A DNA stretch of 64,000 nt from Bacteroidaceae bacterium. GTDB lineage: Bacteria > Bacteroidota > Bacteroidia > Bacteroidales > Bacteroidaceae. The notes beneath the pieces were generated by a model. That model was not told the origin of the DNA. It saw only the letters and a program-made list of their open reading frames with translations, and ran no database searches. The position numbers and the translations under genes were made by a program. This document shows, piece by piece, positions 52,020 to 64,000 of the stretch. Position 1 is the first letter of the stretch, and every line of letters starts with the position of its first letter. The stretch lies in assembly GCA_017503065.1 (NCBI GenBank), contig JAFVTT010000001.1, positions 86,954 to 150,953 of the forward strand, written 5' to 3'.

Positions 52020-54008
52020 TCATGGCAATCCGAAGGTTGTACGCATTACGCGGAACTCCGTTCTGCGGTTCAGGGCATTGCATGCCTCCTGCTGTTCTTC
52101 GTCGGGCAGGGCCAGGATGAAGGCTTCCGTCAGAGTGTCGCCTACCTGCAGGAACGGGTTCTGTTCTGCCTGACGGCGAGTAACTATTTTTGGCCTGCTC
52201 TCGCCATATCCGACAGGCGTGAGACGTTCGGACGGCAGCCCCTTGCTGACGAGATAGTTGACCACGCTTTCAGCACGGCGTTGGGACAGGCGCAGGTTGT
52301 ACTCGTCCTTGCCACGATAGTCGCAGTGCGAGGACAACTCTATGGTCACGCTCGGGTTCTCTTCCAACAGGGTAGCCAGACTGTCCAGGGCTATGGTGCT
52401 GCTGTCCGTCAGTTCGGCACTGTCAAACTCATAGAACACGTTGCGGATGAGCACGGGGTCTGTCATGCTTGCCAACGGAAACTGCAGCACATGCTCTCGC
52501 GACACGCTGCTTGTGTCTATGGAAATCTCCTGCTTGTGGTTCAGGTAGCCCTTGCATGTGCCCAGCAGAACATAGTCCACATGCGGCTTCACCTCCTGCA
52601 CGAAGGAACCGTCCGACCTTACGGACAGTTTCAGGTTCGTACCGTCGTTGCCAACCATATACACCAGTGCTTCTGGCAGTTCGTAACCGTCCTTTTCGTA
52701 CACCCAGCCTTTGATGCTCTGCACTATCTCCGGACATTCAAACGACATGAGTTGGTCCCAGCCTCTGCCGTTGCCGCGGTTTGTGGAGAAGAAACCACGG
52801 TTGTGCAGTCCCTCGAACGTCATGCCGAAGTCGTCGCCGGCAGAGTTCATGGGGTAGCCCAGGTTTGTCAGCGTCCACTGCCCTGTGCTGTCCTGCTCGG
52901 CCTGGAAGAGGTCCAGACCGCCCATGCCGGGATGTCCGTCGGAGGAGAAATAGAACTCTCCGTTGGCACGGAACGAGGGGAACACATCATCGCCATAGGT
53001 GTTTACCTCCGGGCCAAGGTTTTCCGGAGCGCCCATGCCATGTTCGTCCAGCGAAACTTTCCACAGGTCCATGCCTCCGTGTCCGCCCGGCATGTCGCTG
53101 GAGAAATACAGCCACTTGCCGTCGGGCGATACGGCAGGGTAGGCAAATGTGGACAATGTGTCGCTGGAAATCTTCACCTCCTCAGGCTTGCTCCATGCCG
53201 CATCGCTGCGATTGCTGGACATGATGATGGCATATCGGGGGTAATTGGGGTCGTGTGTGCAACGGGTGAAGTACATCGTCTTCCCGTCGGGCGAGAAGGA
53301 GCATGCACCGTCTTCGTATTCCGTGTTCACCTCCCCCTGTACGGCTTCGGGCTTGCTCCACTTGCCCTTGTCGTCCTTCTGACTGAAGAAGATGTCCGCC
53401 ATCTTCACACCGGTGATGCCGCTCTGTTCATTGCCCATGGCCTGCGGACGGGTAGTAGAGAAATAGAGTTGGTCCCAATTTTCCCCGTACAGGGCTGGGG
53501 AGTAGTCGGCACGCCGGCTTGCCAGTATGGGCATCTTCTTGATGCTGTAACGTGAACCGAGTTTCTTCCATTTCGCGGCCAGGCGGCAACCCTCCAAACC
53601 ATTCTGCGCCTCTATGGACGAGGGCACGCTGTCCAGATACAGGGTATAGTTCTTGATGGCATCATTGTACTTACCCATCCATTGCTGCATCTGTGCCAGG
53701 CGCAGTACGGCCTCCGGTCCTCCGGTATTGTAGCGTACGGCGTTGCGGTATGCTCCGGCAGCCTTGGCGCTATAGCCTATGCGGCGGTAGCACTCTGCCA
53801 TCTTCCATGCCCTTTCTCCGCGCTTGGCCTTTTCCTTGACAGGAGTGTGGGAGTATGCTTTCTTGAACTCTTCCGCGGCGTCGAAGTACTCTCCGATGGC
53901 ATAGAACTCCTCTGCCTTTCGGGCATAGTTGTCCGCTCCGCATCCGCTCAGGATAAGGAGCAGGGCAAGGATGCCGGCAGGGAATAGGAGTGTCCTTGAT
54001 TTGAGCAT
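52020..54008 (-). CDS. porE: type IX secretion protein PorE (OmpA family lipoprotein with TPR and WD40-like repeats)
   Basis: A 662-residue lipoprotein (LLLILSGC, Cys23). Domains in order: TPR-like helices about 27-150, a WD40/PD40-type propeller about 165-425 (SPDGKTMYFTRC, SPDGKWLYFSSDMPGGHGGMDLW, FYFSSDGHPGMGGLDLF), a carboxypeptidase-regulatory-like domain about 435-510 and an OmpA-like peptidoglycan-binding domain about 540-655 (IELSSHCDYRGKDEYNLRLSQRRAESVVNYL). This order matches PorE (PG1058 of Porphyromonas), which anchors the secretion machinery to peptidoglycan. A repeat ladder precedes the start. Confidence 0.85.
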   Translation of the reverse strand: MLKSRTLLFPAGILALLLILSGCGADNYARKAEEFYAIGEYFDAAEEFKKAYSHTPVKEKAKRGERAWKMAECYRRIGYSAKAAGAYRNAVRYNTGGPEAVLRLAQMQQWMGKYNDAIKNYTLYLDSVPSSIEAQNGLEGCRLAAKWKKLGSRYSIKKMPILASRRADYSPALYGENWDQLYFSTTRPQAMGNEQSGITGVKMADIFFSQKDDKGKWSKPEAVQGEVNTEYEDGACSFSPDGKTMYFTRCTHDPNYPRYAIIMSSNRSDAAWSKPEEVKISSDTLSTFAYPAVSPDGKWLYFSSDMPGGHGGMDLWKVSLDEHGMGAPENLGPEVNTYGDDVFPSFRANGEFYFSSDGHPGMGGLDLFQAEQDSTGQWTLTNLGYPMNSAGDDFGMTFEGLHNRGFFSTNRGNGRGWDQLMSFECPEIVQSIKGWVYEKDGYELPEALVYMVGNDGTNLKLSVRSDGSFVQEVKPHVDYVLLGTCKGYLNHKQEISIDTSSVSREHVLQFPLASMTDPVLIRNVFYEFDSAELTDSSTIALDSLATLLEENPSVTIELSSHCDYRGKDEYNLRLSQRRAESVVNYLVSKGLPSERLTPVGYGESRPKIVTRRQAEQNPFLQVGDTLTEAFILALPDEEQQEACNALNRRTEFRVMRTTFGLP

Positions 54009-54020
54009 GGCGCTGGGGGC

Positions 54021-54077
54021 TATCTAGTTTGTCTAGTATTTCTAGTATTTCTAGTATTTCTAGTTATTCTAGTTAGA
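54021..54077 (-). repeat. ladder of 10-bp TTCTAGTAT repeats before porE
   Basis: About six units (CTAGTTTGT, CTAGTATTT three times, CTAGTTATT, CTAGTTA). On the minus strand it runs from just after topB into AGCCCCCAGCGCC before the porE ATG. Confidence 0.75.
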
Positions 54078-54102
54078 TAACGTAAAAGGCAGGCTATTTA
54101 TT

Positions 54103-56007
54103 TTATTTCTTCTTGCTCTTCTTCGCAACTTCCTCTGTTATGCTCACATGTCGGTTGCTGTTGTCGCGCATCACCTCCATGACGATGTCGGTTACCATCT
54201 GCTTCAGTTCGTCCAGGAACTGGTGTGCGTCATACTGCCGTTGCTCTATCTGCCTGAGTTTGCGTTCCCAGATGCCGGTCAGTTCGGCACTCTTCAGCAG
54301 TTCTTCGTGGATGATGCCTATCAGTTCCACTCCCGTGGGCGTTGCCCACAGCGAGGTGCGCTCCTTGCGGATGTAGCGACGGCGGAACAGGGTTTCTATG
54401 ATTGCTGCGCGTGTAGAGGGGCGGCCTATGCCGTTCTCCTTCAGCGCGTCTCTCAGTTCCTCGTCCTCCACCATCTTTCCTGCCGTTTCCATGGCGCGGA
54501 GCAATGTCGCTTCGGTGTATGGCTTTGGCGGTGTGGTCTGCTTTTCGGCAAGGTCAGGGGTGTGCGGTCCGCTTTCGCCCTTGACGAACTCGGGCAGCAG
54601 TTTCTCCTCGGCAGGTGTGTCGGCAGATTCTGTGTTAGTGCTCCAGAGTATCTTCCAGGCAGGGTCGGTGATGTGCTTTCCCGTGGCGCGGAAAGCGATG
54701 TCGCCCACCTCGCCCGTTATGGTAGTAGTCTCGAAAAGGCAGTCGGGATAGAATATGCCTATGAAGCGTCGTGCTATCAGGTCAAAGACCTTCTTCTCCG
54801 CTTCCGACAGTCCCACGATGGGTTGGCCTGTGGGAATGATGGCGTGGTGGTCCGTCACCTTGCTGTTGTCGAAGAACTTCTTGTCCTTCCTCAGTTTCTG
54901 CCCCTTTATCCTGTCCATCAGGTGGAAGTATTCCTTCAGTCCGTTCATTATCTGTCCGCACTTGGGATACACGTCGTCGGGCAGGAAGGTGGTGTCCACA
55001 CGGGGATACGTCGATACCTTCTTCTCGTAGAGGCTCTGCACCAGTTGCAGTGTCTGGTCGGCAGAGTATCCGAATTTCCTGTTGCACTCCACCTGCAGGC
55101 TTGTAAGGTCGAACAGGCGCGGAGGTGCCTCCTTGCCTTTCTTCTTCTCTATCTTGCTGACGGTAAAGGGCAGGTCCTTTATTTTTTCCAGTACTGCCTC
55201 GCCCTCCTCGCGAGTCTTGAAACCCTTGGGAGTCTTTTCCTTGGCCTTGGATTGCTCGGTCTTTGCTGTCTGGTTTTCCTCTTTCTCTTCTTCCTCCATC
55301 ACCACGTTGAACACCGTGTCGCGGTACAGGGTGGTCAGTACCCAGTAGGTGGTGGGCACGAAGTTCTCTATCTCCTGCTGGCGTCGGACAATGAGGGCGA
55401 GGGTAGGGGTCTGCACACGGCCTATGCTCAGCACCTGGTTGGTTCCCTGAGTGCGGTCGTTGCTTCTGTATTTAAGTGTGTAAAGTCTTGTGGCGTTCAT
55501 GCCTAAGGTCCAGTCACCGATGGCACGCATCAGTCCGGCCTCGTACAGGCTCTGGTAGTGCGACTGGTCCTTCAGGGTCTGGAAGCCTTCACGTATGGCC
55601 TCTTCCGTCAGCGAGGAAATCCACAGGCGCTGCACGGGACACTTGGCTCCGGCCAGTTGCATCACCCATCGCTGTATCAGTTCTCCCTCCTGGCCGGCAT
55701 CACCGCAGTTTATGATGGAGTCGGCGTTCTGCATCAGCGATGTTATCACCTTGAACTGGTGTTCCACCCCCTTGTCCTGCTTCAGGCGTATGCCGAAGCG
55801 GGGCGGTATCATGGGCAGGGACCCGAGCGACCAATACTTCCACTGCTGGTTGTATTCGTGCGGTTCCTTCAGTTCGCACAGGTGGCCGAAGGTCCATGTC
55901 ACCTGATACCCGTTGCCCTCCATGTATCCGTCTCTGGACTGGTTGGCACCGAGCACCTTGGCTATGTCCTTGGCCACAGATGGCTTCTCGGCAATGCAGA
56001 CTATCAT
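54103..56007 (-). CDS. topB: DNA topoisomerase III (type IA)
   Basis: A 634-residue type IA topoisomerase that decatenates single-stranded regions. TOPRIM motifs: [15 protein letters not shown] at 6-20 and [15 protein letters not shown] with the acidic triad near 97-103. [13 protein letters not shown] and the active-site Tyr region [17 protein letters not shown] near residue 340 are typical. No zinc fingers are present; the C-terminus is basic (KKSKKK). The 5' end overlaps the transporter gene by four bases. Confidence 0.95.
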   Translation of the reverse strand: MIVCIAEKPSVAKDIAKVLGANQSRDGYMEGNGYQVTWTFGHLCELKEPHEYNQQWKYWSLGSLPMIPPRFGIRLKQDKGVEHQFKVITSLMQNADSIINCGDAGQEGELIQRWVMQLAGAKCPVQRLWISSLTEEAIREGFQTLKDQSHYQSLYEAGLMRAIGDWTLGMNATRLYTLKYRSNDRTQGTNQVLSIGRVQTPTLALIVRRQQEIENFVPTTYWVLTTLYRDTVFNVVMEEEEKEENQTAKTEQSKAKEKTPKGFKTREEGEAVLEKIKDLPFTVSKIEKKKGKEAPPRLFDLTSLQVECNRKFGYSADQTLQLVQSLYEKKVSTYPRVDTTFLPDDVYPKCGQIMNGLKEYFHLMDRIKGQKLRKDKKFFDNSKVTDHHAIIPTGQPIVGLSEAEKKVFDLIARRFIGIFYPDCLFETTTITGEVGDIAFRATGKHITDPAWKILWSTNTESADTPAEEKLLPEFVKGESGPHTPDLAEKQTTPPKPYTEATLLRAMETAGKMVEDEELRDALKENGIGRPSTRAAIIETLFRRRYIRKERTSLWATPTGVELIGIIHEELLKSAELTGIWERKLRQIEQRQYDAHQFLDELKQMVTDIVMEVMRDNSNRHVSITEEVAKKSKKK

Positions 56008-57707
56008 GCGATACAGAGCAGCAGGATTATCAACTGTGCCGTCAGTATCCTAAGGAACATGCTCAGGGGATATACCGTACTGTAACCCACAGCAGGTGCA
56101 TCGTTGGATGCTGTCTGGTTGGCAAATGCCAGTGCAGGCGGGTCGGTATTGGCTCCGGCTATCAGTCCCATCAGCGTGAAGTAGTTCAGTTTGCAATACA
56201 GTTTGCCCACCAGTCCCATAATAAGGATAGGTATTATGGTTATGAGGAAACCGCACCACACGTATGTCAGGCCGTCGCCCTCCACCACGGTGTTCACGAA
56301 GTTGGCACCAGCCTTTATGCCCACGCTGGCAAGGAACAGGGCCAGGCCTATTTCCCTTAGCATCAGGTTGGCACTTGTGGTGGTGTATGCCACAATCTTG
56401 GCCTTGTATCCGAAGCGTGCCAGCAGAATGGCCACAATCAGCGGACCGCCTGCCAGACCCAGCTTCACTGGTGTGGGCACACCGGGTACGGCAAAGGGGA
56501 ACGAACCGAAGATGATACCTACGAAGATACCTATGAAGATGGCGGTGAGGTTGGGGTGGTCCAGTTTCTTCACCGAGTTGCCCATCTTGTTTGCCACACG
56601 GTCCACGGCATCCTCGGGTCCTACCACAACGATGCGGTCGCCCACCTGCAGGCGCAGATGGCTGTCGGCAAACAGGTTCATGTCGCCACGGCGCACACGG
56701 GTCACATTCACGCCATAAACGCTGGAGAAGTGCAGTTCTGCCAGTGTCTTGCCGTTCATCTTGGACTGTGTCACCAGTACATGCTTGCTCACCATGGGCA
56801 CATCCTGTTCTGCCCATTCCACTTCTGTTTCGGGGCCTATGAAGGCAATGATGGCCTCGGCATCGTCCTGGGCACAGTTAATGAACATCTTGTCGCCTAT
56901 GTGTATTACGGTGTCCCTGTTGGGCATGCTCACATGGCCGTCGTGCAGGATACGGCTGCACACGAAGTCGCGGGCCAGGAACTCGCGTATCTGCAAGATT
57001 GTGCGGCCTTCCAAGGCTTGGTTCGTGGCCACTATGGTCATGCGGTGTGGGGTGACATGAGGGTTGGCGGCAATCTCCTGCTCTATCTGCTCCTGCTCCT
57101 TCTTCAGCGAGGTGCGGGTAAGCAGGCGTATCAGTATCGTTGCGCCTATAATGCCCATTACGCCAAGGGGATAGGCGCAGGCATAACCGTTGGCTATCTG
57201 TGGCGCATCCGCACCGAAAATGGTGCTGCATGCCTCGGTGGCGGCACCCAGGCCCGGGGTGTTGGTGATGGCTCCGCACAGTACGCCCACCATCATGGCC
57301 AGAGAACGGCTGTTCTCGCCGGCCATGCCGTTGCCGTCGTAAAATACCAGGAAGAACAGACCTATGCAGCAGAGCACGTTCAGCAGTATTATGCCCACTG
57401 CCAGCATGTTCATCGTCACACCTCCCTTCTTGAAACTTTCAAAGAAACCCGGTCCCACCTGCAGTCCTATGCAGTAGACAAAGAGTATCAGGCCGAAGTC
57501 CTGTACGAAGGTCAGGGTGGAACTGGTGCCTGTCAGACCGAAGTGTCCTGCCAGGATGCCGGCAAACAGCACGAATGTTACTCCCAGTGAAATGCCGAAC
57601 ACCTTTATGCGGCCCAGTGCCAGTCCGATGCTGATTACTCCGGCATAGAGCATCACTATGTGGCCGATGCTGTCGGTGGTGGTAAGAAGTGAATTTAACC
57701 AATCCAT
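56004..57707 (-). CDS. YidE/YbjL (AspT-like) family transporter with RCK_C domains
   Basis: A 567-residue inner membrane protein. Two membrane halves (about 1-200 and 390-567) of the AspT/YidE/YbjL duplication type, with [16 protein letters not shown] and [16 protein letters not shown] as the repeated signature, flank two regulatory RCK_C (TrkA_C) domains at about 215-300 and 305-375 ([26 protein letters not shown]). AspT itself exchanges aspartate for alanine; the substrate here is unknown. topB follows with a four-base overlap. A -7-like TAATTTTG lies upstream. Confidence 0.9.
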   Translation of the reverse strand: MDWLNSLLTTTDSIGHIVMLYAGVISIGLALGRIKVFGISLGVTFVLFAGILAGHFGLTGTSSTLTFVQDFGLILFVYCIGLQVGPGFFESFKKGGVTMNMLAVGIILLNVLCCIGLFFLVFYDGNGMAGENSRSLAMMVGVLCGAITNTPGLGAATEACSTIFGADAPQIANGYACAYPLGVMGIIGATILIRLLTRTSLKKEQEQIEQEIAANPHVTPHRMTIVATNQALEGRTILQIREFLARDFVCSRILHDGHVSMPNRDTVIHIGDKMFINCAQDDAEAIIAFIGPETEVEWAEQDVPMVSKHVLVTQSKMNGKTLAELHFSSVYGVNVTRVRRGDMNLFADSHLRLQVGDRIVVVGPEDAVDRVANKMGNSVKKLDHPNLTAIFIGIFVGIIFGSFPFAVPGVPTPVKLGLAGGPLIVAILLARFGYKAKIVAYTTTSANLMLREIGLALFLASVGIKAGANFVNTVVEGDGLTYVWCGFLITIIPILIMGLVGKLYCKLNYFTLMGLIAGANTDPPALAFANQTASNDAPAVGYSTVYPLSMFLRILTAQLIILLLCIA

Positions 57708-57794
57708 AAGCGCTATATAGATATATCAAATATGTATTTCACGTGCAAAATTACTTAAAATAATGACAACACTGCCACTTTTGCGTGCTTTAAT

Positions 57795-57825
57795 TTTGCC
57801 AACCAACCAAAAAAGCGTACTTTTG
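57795..57825 (+). promoter_or_regulatory. Bacteroidota promoter for mutA-mutB
   Basis: TTTG (57795-57798), a 19-bp spacer and TACTTTTG (57818-57825), 41 bp before the mutA start. Confidence 0.75.
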
Positions 57826-57866
57826 CTTGGAATAAGCAATAATTCACTATACATAATTCATTAAAA

Positions 57867-59726
57867 ATGGCAGATAGTAAAGAAAAGCTTTTCTCTGATT
57901 TTACTGCCCCCTCGGCCCAGCAGTGGCGCGAGAAGATTGAGGCAGACCTCAAGGGTGCGGACTATCAGAAGAAAATGGTGTGGAGGACCAATGAAGGTTT
58001 CTCCATGGAACCCTTCTACCGTAAGGAGGATGTGGAAAATCTGGCTACGGTGAATGCCCTTCCCGGCCAGTATCCTTATGTTCGTGGCAACAAGGCTGCA
58101 GACAATTCCTGGTATGTACGCCAGGACATCAAGTGTGGCGAGTGTGCCAAGGAGGCCAATGCCAAGGCTCTGGATGTCTTGAACCGTGGCGTGGACTCTC
58201 TGGGTTTCATCATTCCCAGCGAGTATGTAGGCAAGGAGTATGTCGAGGCTCTGCTCGACGGCATTCTGGCAGACTGCGTGGAACTGAACTTCCGCACTTG
58301 CCAGCGTTGCAGCGTGGAGTTGGCCAAGATTCTCGTGGCCTACTTCGAGGCCAAGGGTTATGACAAGGCCCGTCTGGCCGGCAGCATCAGCTTCGATCCC
58401 CTGGAGAAGATGGTGATGAAGGGTAAGGACACAGAGAAGTTGCTCCCCGTGGCAAAGGAACTCGTGGAGACCTTGGCCGCTTACCCCCAGTTCCGTGCAG
58501 TGGCAGTGAATGCCTACAAGCTCACCGATGCCGGTGCATACAGTTATCAGGACCTGGGCTATGCCCTGGCTTGGGGTAACGAGTACATGGCACAACTCAC
58601 CGAGGCCGGTGTTCCTGCCGAGTTGGCAGCACAGAGCATCAAGTTCAACCTTGGTATCAACGGTGTCTACTTCATGGAGATTGCCAAACTGCGTGCCGCA
58701 CGTATGCTGTGGGCACAGATCGTGGCTCAGTACACCGACTGCAAGGAGGCTGCCAAGATGCACGTCTGCGCCTACACCACAACCTACAACCAGACCGTGT
58801 TCGACAGTTATGTGAACATGCTCCGTTCCCAGACCGAGGCCATGAGTGCCGCCCTGGGTGGTGTGGACAGTATGGTGGTTGTGCCCTTCGACGCTCCCTA
58901 CGAGACTCCCACCGAGTTTGCCGAGCGTATAGCACGCAACCAGCAGCTCCTGCTCAAGGACGAGTGCCACTTCGACCGCATGGTGGACGTTGCCGGCGGT
59001 TCGTACTTCATCGAACAGCTCACCAAGTCTCTCAGCGAGCAGGCATGGAAACTCTTCCTCTCCGTTGAGGAACAGGGCGGTTTCCTGGCTGCCGTCAAGG
59101 CAGGTGCCGTGCAGGCTGTCATCAACGAGACCAATGCCAAGCGTCATGCCGATGCCGGCAAGCGCAAGGAGTTCCTGTTGGGTACCAACCAGTTCCCCAA
59201 CTTCACCGAGAAGAGCGAGGGCAAGGAACCCGTGGCATGCTGCTGCAAGGGTCAGTGCGGTTGTGGCGAGAAGCCTGCTATCGACGGCATTGCAGTAAGC
59301 CGTCTGGCCAGCGACTTCGAGGCTCTGCGCCTCACCACAGAGAAGGCTGCCAAGGTTCCCGTGGCATTCATGCTCACCATTGGCAACCTGGCCATGCGTC
59401 AGGCCCGTGCCCAGTTCTCTTGCAACTTCCTCGCTGCCGCCGGCTATCAGGTGGTGGACAACCTCGGTTTCAAGACCGTAGAGGAGGGTGTTGACGCCGC
59501 CCTGGCTGCTGGTGCCGACATCGTGGTCATCTGTTCCAGCGACGACGAGTATGCAGAGTACGCAATTCCTGCATTCCAGTATCTGAACGGCCGTGCAATG
59601 TTCGTTGTGGCAGGTGCTCCTGCCTGCACCGAGGATCTGCAGAAGGCCGGTATCGAGAACTTCATCCATGTCCGCGTGGACCAGTTGAAGACTCTCAAGG
59701 AGTATAACGCTAAACTTGGTATCTAA
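57867..59726 (+). CDS. mutA: methylmalonyl-CoA mutase, small subunit
   Basis: A 619-residue subunit of the heterodimeric adenosylcobalamin enzyme that interconverts succinyl-CoA and methylmalonyl-CoA. It has the TIM-barrel domain (about 50-430) and a C-terminal flavodoxin-like domain (about 480-619) that lacks the DxHxxG cobalamin ligand, as is usual for the small subunit. Codon use is strongly biased, suggesting high expression. mutB follows after 4 bp. Confidence 0.95.
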   Translation: MADSKEKLFSDFTAPSAQQWREKIEADLKGADYQKKMVWRTNEGFSMEPFYRKEDVENLATVNALPGQYPYVRGNKAADNSWYVRQDIKCGECAKEANAKALDVLNRGVDSLGFIIPSEYVGKEYVEALLDGILADCVELNFRTCQRCSVELAKILVAYFEAKGYDKARLAGSISFDPLEKMVMKGKDTEKLLPVAKELVETLAAYPQFRAVAVNAYKLTDAGAYSYQDLGYALAWGNEYMAQLTEAGVPAELAAQSIKFNLGINGVYFMEIAKLRAARMLWAQIVAQYTDCKEAAKMHVCAYTTTYNQTVFDSYVNMLRSQTEAMSAALGGVDSMVVVPFDAPYETPTEFAERIARNQQLLLKDECHFDRMVDVAGGSYFIEQLTKSLSEQAWKLFLSVEEQGGFLAAVKAGAVQAVINETNAKRHADAGKRKEFLLGTNQFPNFTEKSEGKEPVACCCKGQCGCGEKPAIDGIAVSRLASDFEALRLTTEKAAKVPVAFMLTIGNLAMRQARAQFSCNFLAAAGYQVVDNLGFKTVEEGVDAALAAGADIVVICSSDDEYAEYAIPAFQYLNGRAMFVVAGAPACTEDLQKAGIENFIHVRVDQLKTLKEYNAKLGI

Positions 59727-59730
59727 TCTT

Positions 59731-61902
<2,172 letters not shown>

Positions 61903-61974
61903 GGAACCTCTGCCCTTCGCAAATGGGACATAGGCCTGTGGTTTCCCTAAGGCCCTTAAGATCCCTATATTATA

Positions 61975-62015
61975 AATAAGGTGGCGACCGTCTATGGTTC
62001 GCCACCTTATTTTGT
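61975..62015 (+). terminator. intrinsic terminator of mutA-mutB
   Basis: Perfect 13-bp arms AATAAGGTGGCGA (61975-61987) and TCGCCACCTTATT (61999-62011), followed by TTGTCTTG. Confidence 0.8.
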
Positions 62016-62151
62016 CTTGTCGGGAATATGTTATGATATCTCAAAAAACATGCCGTTGCGGCGTTAATATGTGTTTTTTATCTGGATATGACGTCACTTT
62101 TGGCTAACTTTGCATGTGTGATATTGATTTTGACAGGACAAAACGATTATT

Positions 62152-63471
62152 ATGAAGAGACTCTTCCTTTCCGTCATTTGCATGATGTCGCTATTGGCGT
62201 CATGGGCCCAGGCGACGGCAGATGCGAGAATCAGTCAGGCGCTGAATTCATCTGACTGGTTTGAATTGCGACGTGTTTTTCAGGGAGCAGACAAGGATTC
62301 GGTAATGCCTATGTTGCGCTTGTTTTCCGAAGGCATGGTGGCTACTTACTTCAACCGGCCCGACGAGGCCTGCACGGCCATACGCAGTTTGCTTAACAAC
62401 CATAGTGCGGAGATTGGCGGAGGGAACACATTGTCCATGGCTTTTATGCTTGCAGCCAACGAGGCAAGGACCGGGCGTTATGCTGAAGCCGCGGAAACAT
62501 TGTCCCGTGTTATTCAAGCGTTTGAACCCTTGGTGGATAGCATGGCCTTGGATATGCATCGTGGCTATGAGAAACAATATCGTATATTGGCGGAATATGA
62601 GGGAGTGGATTCGATCCCCGGTTTGGGAATAAAGGATTTCAGCATCCCATTCCGTCTTGATTCCGTCGGACCTGAGCACAAGCATGCCTTGACCATAATG
62701 CTGCCTTCGCTTGTTAACGGTAAGGCGCAGGATATTGTCTTTGATACTGGTGCAGGAGTCAATGTGGTTAGTACCGCGGCAGCCAAGGCTCTTGGTATGG
62801 ATGTGTATGATGTTGGCACCAGGCTTTCCGGTATAGGAGAACAGCAGGGAGGTTTTGCTGTTGCCCGTGAACATTGTATGGGAAATATGAAGATGTACAA
62901 TGTTCCGTTCTTCGTCGTGGACATTTCTTCTGGAGTGGATAGTATCGATGCGTATATGAGCCACCTGGATATGATTGTGGGTGTGGATTTTATGAATGCC
63001 CTTGGGGAACTGCATGTTGACTTTGAAAATAACAGACTTTTTGTTCCCAAAGCACAAAACCGCCTTTCGCTTGAAGGAGCGCCCAATCTGTGTGGCGGTG
63101 TTGCCGGAGGTTATTTTGTAGAGGGGACAGCCAATGGGGAACAGGTGACTGTCAACTTGGATACAGGCGCAGGGAACAGTGTGCTGACCTATTCTTATTT
63201 CGAGTCGCATAAGGAGTACATCACCACGCAATGCCGTGCTGATACATTGGGTAGTGCCGGTGTAGGAGGAGTGAAGATAGAATTGGCCTACGTCCTGCCT
63301 TCATTGGATTTTCAGATAGCAGGGCAGGGATATACCTTTCCCGAGATACATGTTTCCACCATGCCAGGTGCCGTTGACCTCAGGAAGGCAAACATCGGTA
63401 TGGATTACTTCATAAAGTTCAAAAAGGTGGCGTTTAATACAAAAGACATGTTTGTCCGCCTGTTTCCCTGA
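62152..63471 (+). CDS. exported two-lobed retropepsin-like aspartic protease
   Basis: A 439-residue protein with a signal peptide (KRLFLSVICMMSLLASWAQA), a helical TPR-like region (about 25-150) and two aspartic protease lobes. Lobe one has DIVFDTGAGVNVVS with Asp198 and hydrophobic-Gly IVGVDF; lobe two has TVNLDTGAGNSVLT with Asp337 and ANIGMDYF. Each lobe resembles one retropepsin chain, so the protein could form a pepsin-like active site within one polypeptide. It is probably periplasmic or surface exposed. A -7-like TAACTTTG lies about 45 bp upstream. No operon partner is apparent. Confidence 0.85.
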   Translation: MKRLFLSVICMMSLLASWAQATADARISQALNSSDWFELRRVFQGADKDSVMPMLRLFSEGMVATYFNRPDEACTAIRSLLNNHSAEIGGGNTLSMAFMLAANEARTGRYAEAAETLSRVIQAFEPLVDSMALDMHRGYEKQYRILAEYEGVDSIPGLGIKDFSIPFRLDSVGPEHKHALTIMLPSLVNGKAQDIVFDTGAGVNVVSTAAAKALGMDVYDVGTRLSGIGEQQGGFAVAREHCMGNMKMYNVPFFVVDISSGVDSIDAYMSHLDMIVGVDFMNALGELHVDFENNRLFVPKAQNRLSLEGAPNLCGGVAGGYFVEGTANGEQVTVNLDTGAGNSVLTYSYFESHKEYITTQCRADTLGSAGVGGVKIELAYVLPSLDFQIAGQGYTFPEIHVSTMPGAVDLRKANIGMDYFIKFKKVAFNTKDMFVRLFP

Positions 63472-63585
63472 AACTGGAGATTGGATAGAACCTGTACACT
63501 TTCTTCTGCTTGTCATTTCGTCTTTTTTTTGGGGGGGCTCCTGTATGACATCTCCTTGTTGCCCTTGACGCTTCATTCTTGTCCT

Positions 63586-63650
63586 CAGTGGCGGTAAACT
63601 TCACGATCAGTGGCGGTGAAGTTTACCGCCATTGACGGTTCATTTTATCG
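63586..63650. repeat. mosaic inverted repeat related to 25654-25724
   Basis: CAGTGGCGGTAAACTTCAC (63586-63604) pairs with its complement at 63616-63634 (one wobble). The next bases, TTGACGGTTCATTTTATCG, match the right arm of the earlier element. The whole 63472-63861 interval contains no credible gene. Confidence 0.7.
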
Positions 63651-63861
63651 ACAGTGACGATGAGTTGCGTCACCACTGTAGTCCCAACGGATTTACGGGA
63701 CACCCTTTCCTTTTTTACTGGGTGTCTGATATGTCGTTGTCGTCAATTTATGCTCCTCTCTCTATATATTATATAATAAGGTATTCCCTCCCTCCTCCCT
63801 CCATTTGTTGTCCATTCTACACCCCTTTTTCGCTTTTTTCTTAAAAAATCTTTTGCAACCC

Positions 63862-64000
63862 TTTGCCGGTTTGTAGAAAAGTCTTACCTTTGCACTCGCA
63901 AAACGGGAACACCTCCTACGAGTCATCATGGAGGATGTTTTCTTGCGCTAAGGAAGAAAGAGTTCTTTGACAGATTTTCATAGACAGAAATTGTAGTACA
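63862..64000 (+). promoter_or_regulatory. probable rRNA operon promoter and leader
   Basis: TTTG (63862-63865), a 19-bp spacer and TACCTTTG (63885-63892) make a strong Bacteroidota promoter. The leader then has a hairpin (ACACCTCC ... GGAGGATGT near 63910-63940) and GAGTTCTTTGACAG (63970-63983), a boxA-like sequence that commonly lies upstream of 16S rRNA in this phylum. No reading frame follows. The 16S gene itself would begin just beyond the window. Confidence 0.65.

Overview
The window is a 64 kb chromosomal stretch from a Bacteroidota organism, most likely a member of the Bacteroidales close to Prevotella. The reasons are several matches to the Bacteroidota sigma factor promoter (TTTG, 19-20 bp, TAnnTTTG), two type IX secretion genes (porQ, porE), a SusC-like carboxypeptidase-regulatory/beta-barrel outer membrane protein, a methylmalonyl-CoA mutase pair with its MeaB chaperone, and family-level matches to proteins typical of this order (DUF3822, DUF4837, DUF4922, DUF6078). 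No phage, plasmid, CRISPR array or intact insertion sequence was seen.

Layout. 0-2.6 kb: a partial RecD-like helicase, an exported unknown, DUF3822 and rsmD. 2.8-11 kb (minus): an outer membrane beta-barrel, aroB and a 1265-residue fusion of glycosyltransferase, HIT-like DUF4922 and SpoIID domains. 11-15.3 kb: an ATP-grasp-like protein, a GH27 alpha-galactosidase, an aquaporin and tRNA-Gln. 15.5-18.8 kb: rsfS-ftsH-cdsA, where ftsH carries an in-frame TAG. 18.9-30.5 kb: a patatin-like phospholipase, an alpha-2-macroglobulin-like protein with DUF4837 and DUF1573 proteins, meaB, and porQ-cmk-ispH. 30.7-36 kb: tonB, a polyprenyl synthase, tatD, tRNA-Ser and an exbB-unknown-exbD-exbD energy-transduction operon. 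36-41.6 kb: folA, thyA, an RsmF-like methyltransferase, a QueH/5-formyl-THF cyclo-ligase fusion and a TlpA-like lipoprotein. 41.7-48.4 kb: a visibly more AT-rich accessory segment. It starts with DUF6078 and a lone nucleotidyltransferase, then a consensus promoter drives about 300 nt of highly structured RNA ahead of six exported proteins, including a caspase-like and a transglutaminase-like cysteine peptidase. 48.5-57.7 kb (minus): triheme cytochrome c peroxidase with ccsA and resB, porE, topB and a YidE-type transporter. 57.9-63.5 kb: mutA-mutB and a two-lobed aspartic protease. The last 140 bp look like the leader of an rRNA operon that begins just outside the window.

Functional links. meaB (27 kb) supports mutA/mutB (58-62 kb), suggesting the succinate to propionate route. 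tonB and exbB/exbD would power outer membrane receptors such as the one at 2.8 kb. porQ and porE indicate a type IX secretion system. ccsA/resB would attach heme to the adjacent peroxidase. folA, thyA and the cyclo-ligase half of the QueH fusion form a loose folate group.

The least explained content lies between the genes. Several families of short repeats fill the spacers: a REP-like palindrome with core GGACACGGCATGCCGTGTCC (six full copies, some as inverted pairs), an 85 bp element in three copies, a hairpin pair with a compensatory base change, and locus-specific ladders of 7-10 bp direct repeats that run into C-rich tracts just before start codons. One palindrome lies inside the RsmF-like reading frame. 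The structured RNA at 42.8-43.06 kb with its exported peptidase cluster, and the repeat ladders, are the best candidates for something undescribed.
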